A stretch of 64,000 nt of DNA from Dyadobacter beijingensis DSM 21582 (lineage in GTDB: Bacteria; Bacteroidota; Bacteroidia; Cytophagales; Spirosomataceae): assembly GCF_000382205.1 (NCBI RefSeq), contig NZ_KB907787.1, positions 1,279,176 through 1,343,175 on the forward strand, written 5' to 3'. Of the stretch, positions 62,233 through 64,000 are shown in pieces. How positions within the stretch are numbered: the stretch's first letter is position 1; each line of letters starts with the position of its first letter. The notes beneath the pieces were generated by a model. That model worked only from the letters and a program-made list of their open reading frames with translations, did not search any database and was not told the origin of the DNA. The position numbers were made by a program, and so were the translations under genes.

Positions 62233-63648
62233 ATGAAAATATTCTTCACTGTTTTATTGCTCGTCGCGGGCCTGGGGCTGGCGGCGCAGCCTGTGGTGCT
62301 CAGCCGCAAAGAAGTTAATGCAAAGGGGATCGGATTGAAATTGGAACAGGATTACAAAAATCCCGAAGATTCCCAGTTGGAAACCCCTTATAGCATTCAA
62401 AAGGCATTTCAGGAAATGTATGCGCAGATGCTCGAAACGGACAAGCTGCAAGACGTTACCATCTGGAATACGCTCCTGCTGAATGCCGAAGGAAAGATCG
62501 ATTACCTTACTTTCGAAATCCTGAGCCAGCGGTTCAAGCTGGTGAACGGCAAGCAGCAGCGGGAACCGGATAATGCGGATTCGCTGGCCGCCATTATCAA
62601 GGCAAAAATTACACCTTACCTCACGGGCATCAAATCACGCAGGACTGCTGGCAAAAAGGCCACGCTGACGGCATTTGTCGGGTTTTATCCGTCGGCGCCG
62701 AAGGAGCAGAATGCCAAAAAGGACAGTGTGGTTCACGGAATGGAGGAAGCATTGGCGGTGAAGGACACATTAAAAGTGAAGACGCTGGCACTTGGCCGGA
62801 GCATGCTGACGTCCGTTCCCCAGGTGATATATCGTTTCCCTAACCTTGAAGAACTGCTTCTGACAGACAACGATATCGAAAATCTCGACCTCGATATGTC
62901 GCGCCTGCCCAAATTGCGCAACCTCGACGTGACACGGAACATACTGACGGAAAAAAGCATCCGCATCAGTCGAAACAGATCGCTAAGGCTCATCAACCTG
63001 CAAATGAATATGCTGACGGACATTCCGGCGGCGGCACGGAATTGCAAAAAGCTGGAATCGCTCTGGCTGGGAAATAACCGGCTGGCAGGTTTGAACAATG
63101 CGAGTTTCAAAAAACTGAAATCGGTCAAAGACCTCAACTTTTACAAAGCCGGACTGGCCGCATTGCCGACCGGAATCCGCAAAATGCGCCGGTTGGAAGT
63201 GCTGGATTTGTATTACAATAAACTTGGGACCCTGCCGAGGTCAATCACCCGGCTGAAACGCCTCACGCACCTGGCGGTTTCATACAATGAGCTCACCGCA
63301 CTGCCCGCACGCATCGATAAAATGAAGCGCGTAACCACCATTTACGCCCACCATAACCATCTCAGCAAGCTCCCCGCGCGCATCACGCGTATGAAGGACC
63401 TGCGCGTTGTGGACCTGGGTTTCAACTGGCTCACGACATTTCCGGCCGAGCTGGCGGCATTTACCAACTTGCAGGAGCTGGATTTGTCGGCCAACAACTT
63501 CCCCGATTTCCCGATGCAGCTGTTGCAGATCCGCAAGCTCGACAAGCTGCATTTACGCGGCAATCCGTTCCTGGGAGCGGATGCCGAGCAAAAATACAGC
63601 GAGCAGCTGAGCCAGCTCAAAAAGAAGAATATCGAAGTGTTTTATTAA
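62233..63648 (+). CDS. Exported leucine-rich repeat protein
   Basis: About 471 residues from the ATG at 62233 (an ATG at 62221 is also possible). Signal peptide MKIFFTVLLLVAGLGLAAQ, then an N-terminal domain of unknown type (about 20-185), then about ten leucine-rich repeats of 22-24 residues (for example LRVVDLGFNWLTTFPAEL, and LEVLDLYYNKLGTLPRSI). The repeats end near LHLRGNPF, followed by a short capping helix. LRR proteins bind other proteins; exported ones often act at the cell surface. Its stop overlaps by three bases the convergent gene at the window end. Confidence 0.85.
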   Translation: MKIFFTVLLLVAGLGLAAQPVVLSRKEVNAKGIGLKLEQDYKNPEDSQLETPYSIQKAFQEMYAQMLETDKLQDVTIWNTLLLNAEGKIDYLTFEILSQRFKLVNGKQQREPDNADSLAAIIKAKITPYLTGIKSRRTAGKKATLTAFVGFYPSAPKEQNAKKDSVVHGMEEALAVKDTLKVKTLALGRSMLTSVPQVIYRFPNLEELLLTDNDIENLDLDMSRLPKLRNLDVTRNILTEKSIRISRNRSLRLINLQMNMLTDIPAAARNCKKLESLWLGNNRLAGLNNASFKKLKSVKDLNFYKAGLAALPTGIRKMRRLEVLDLYYNKLGTLPRSITRLKRLTHLAVSYNELTALPARIDKMKRVTTIYAHHNHLSKLPARITRMKDLRVVDLGFNWLTTFPAELAAFTNLQELDLSANNFPDFPMQLLQIRKLDKLHLRGNPFLGADAEQKYSEQLSQLKKKNIEVFY

Positions 63649-64000
63649 AGATTCCACCAGTAGGTGAATTTCAGCACGATCGCCCGGTTTTTGACCCGGA
63701 AGTTCTCCGGCAGATAATTGTCGGTGTACACAATGAAAAGGTCCGACGCGGGTTTGTAGCGCCATTGCAGACGTGCATTCAGGTTGATATTGTCGGCCTG
63801 ATTGTTATACTGCATGAATGTCGTGAAAAACAGGCTGTTCGTGAAGGTTACGTCCACGCGCGGGCCTACGAGCCAGAGCTGTGTGCGCTTCCACGGCTCG
63901 GGCAGGCGGATATCGTTGTAGTTACCGGCCATCGTGATCGCCACGTACGGCTGCACGCGGTAACCGAGCTCGGCTTTCAGGTTGTTGCGCTTGCCGTTCT
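63645..64000 (-). CDS. C-terminal part of a DUF5916/carbohydrate-binding-9 type protein (truncated)
   Basis: The frame is open to the right edge. The visible 118 residues (NGKRNNLKAELGYRVQPY onward, then FFTTFMQYNNQADNINLNARLQWRYKPASDLFIVYTDN by position, ending KFTYWWNL) match the barrel-like C-terminus of Bacteroidota proteins with an N-terminal CBM9 domain and DUF5916. These are large exported, probably outer-membrane proteins of unknown function. The N-terminal part is outside the window. Confidence 0.7.
   Translation of the reverse strand, partial: NGKRNNLKAELGYRVQPYVAITMAGNYNDIRLPEPWKRTQLWLVGPRVDVTFTNSLFFTTFMQYNNQADNINLNARLQWRYKPASDLFIVYTDNYLPENFRVKNRAIVLKFTYWWNL

Overview
The window looks like chromosomal DNA from a Gram-negative member of the Bacteroidota, most likely a Cytophagales/Spirosomaceae bacterium of the Dyadobacter type. 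The evidence is two type IX secretion genes (sprE/porW and porX), a T9SS-exported cargo protein, an F-type ATPase a subunit with a long cleaved N-terminus, kdsB for LPS Kdo activation, Bacteroidota promoter boxes (TAnnTTTG, sometimes with TTTG upstream), and frequent TTG/GTG starts without strong Shine-Dalgarno sites. The genus is inferred from overall resemblance; no database comparison was possible. I saw no tRNA, rRNA operon, prophage, insertion sequence or CRISPR array. One SRP RNA gene is present at 27.3 kb.

Layout: 0-4 kb holds the end of clpC, a secreted esterase and a secreted TIM-barrel sugar isomerase-like protein. 4-7.3 kb is an F0 ATP synthase operon on the minus strand (atpZ, a membrane protein, atpB, atpE, atpF, atpH) that ends at a strong terminator without atpA or atpG. 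7.4-15 kb is a forward run of sprE/porW, a class A penicillin-binding protein, glycerate kinase and uvrC. 15-19 kb has an HI0933-type flavoprotein and a saccharopine dehydrogenase/aminoadipate semialdehyde dehydrogenase pair. 19-21.8 kb is the most unusual part: a four-gene cassette (PqqD-like protein, lasso-B2-like transglutaminase, HprK-like kinase, nucleotidyltransferase) with its own promoter but no lasso cyclase, exporter or recognisable precursor.

21.8-34.4 kb is mostly housekeeping: mutarotase, ftsH, rsfS, birA, SRP RNA, a fructose-6-phosphate aldolase-like gene, ftsE, porX, kdsB, LysM and TIGR02757 genes. 34.5-36.2 kb encodes a repeat adhesin with an endosialidase-type chaperone domain followed by a T9SS sorting domain. 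36.3-44.8 kb is a probable sugar-oxidation locus: a giant ThuA/sugar dehydrogenase/PKD/cytochrome c fusion, a sugar isomerase, two Gfo/Idh/MocA dehydrogenases and an MFS importer.

44.9-64 kb contains mutS2, a degenerate IscA-like protein, a stand-alone NUMOD4/HNH protein, fabH, pssA, an RsmI-like methylase, an Oar-like TonB-dependent receptor, a GDPD-family enzyme, a patatin, a polyprenyl diphosphate synthase, a leucine-rich-repeat protein and the end of a DUF5916-type protein. Three intergenic sites (47.4-47.7, 55.1-55.2 and 60.9 kb) share a GC-rich heptamer repeat, each beside the 5' end of a minus-strand gene. Several other intergenic repeats or dyads are described individually.
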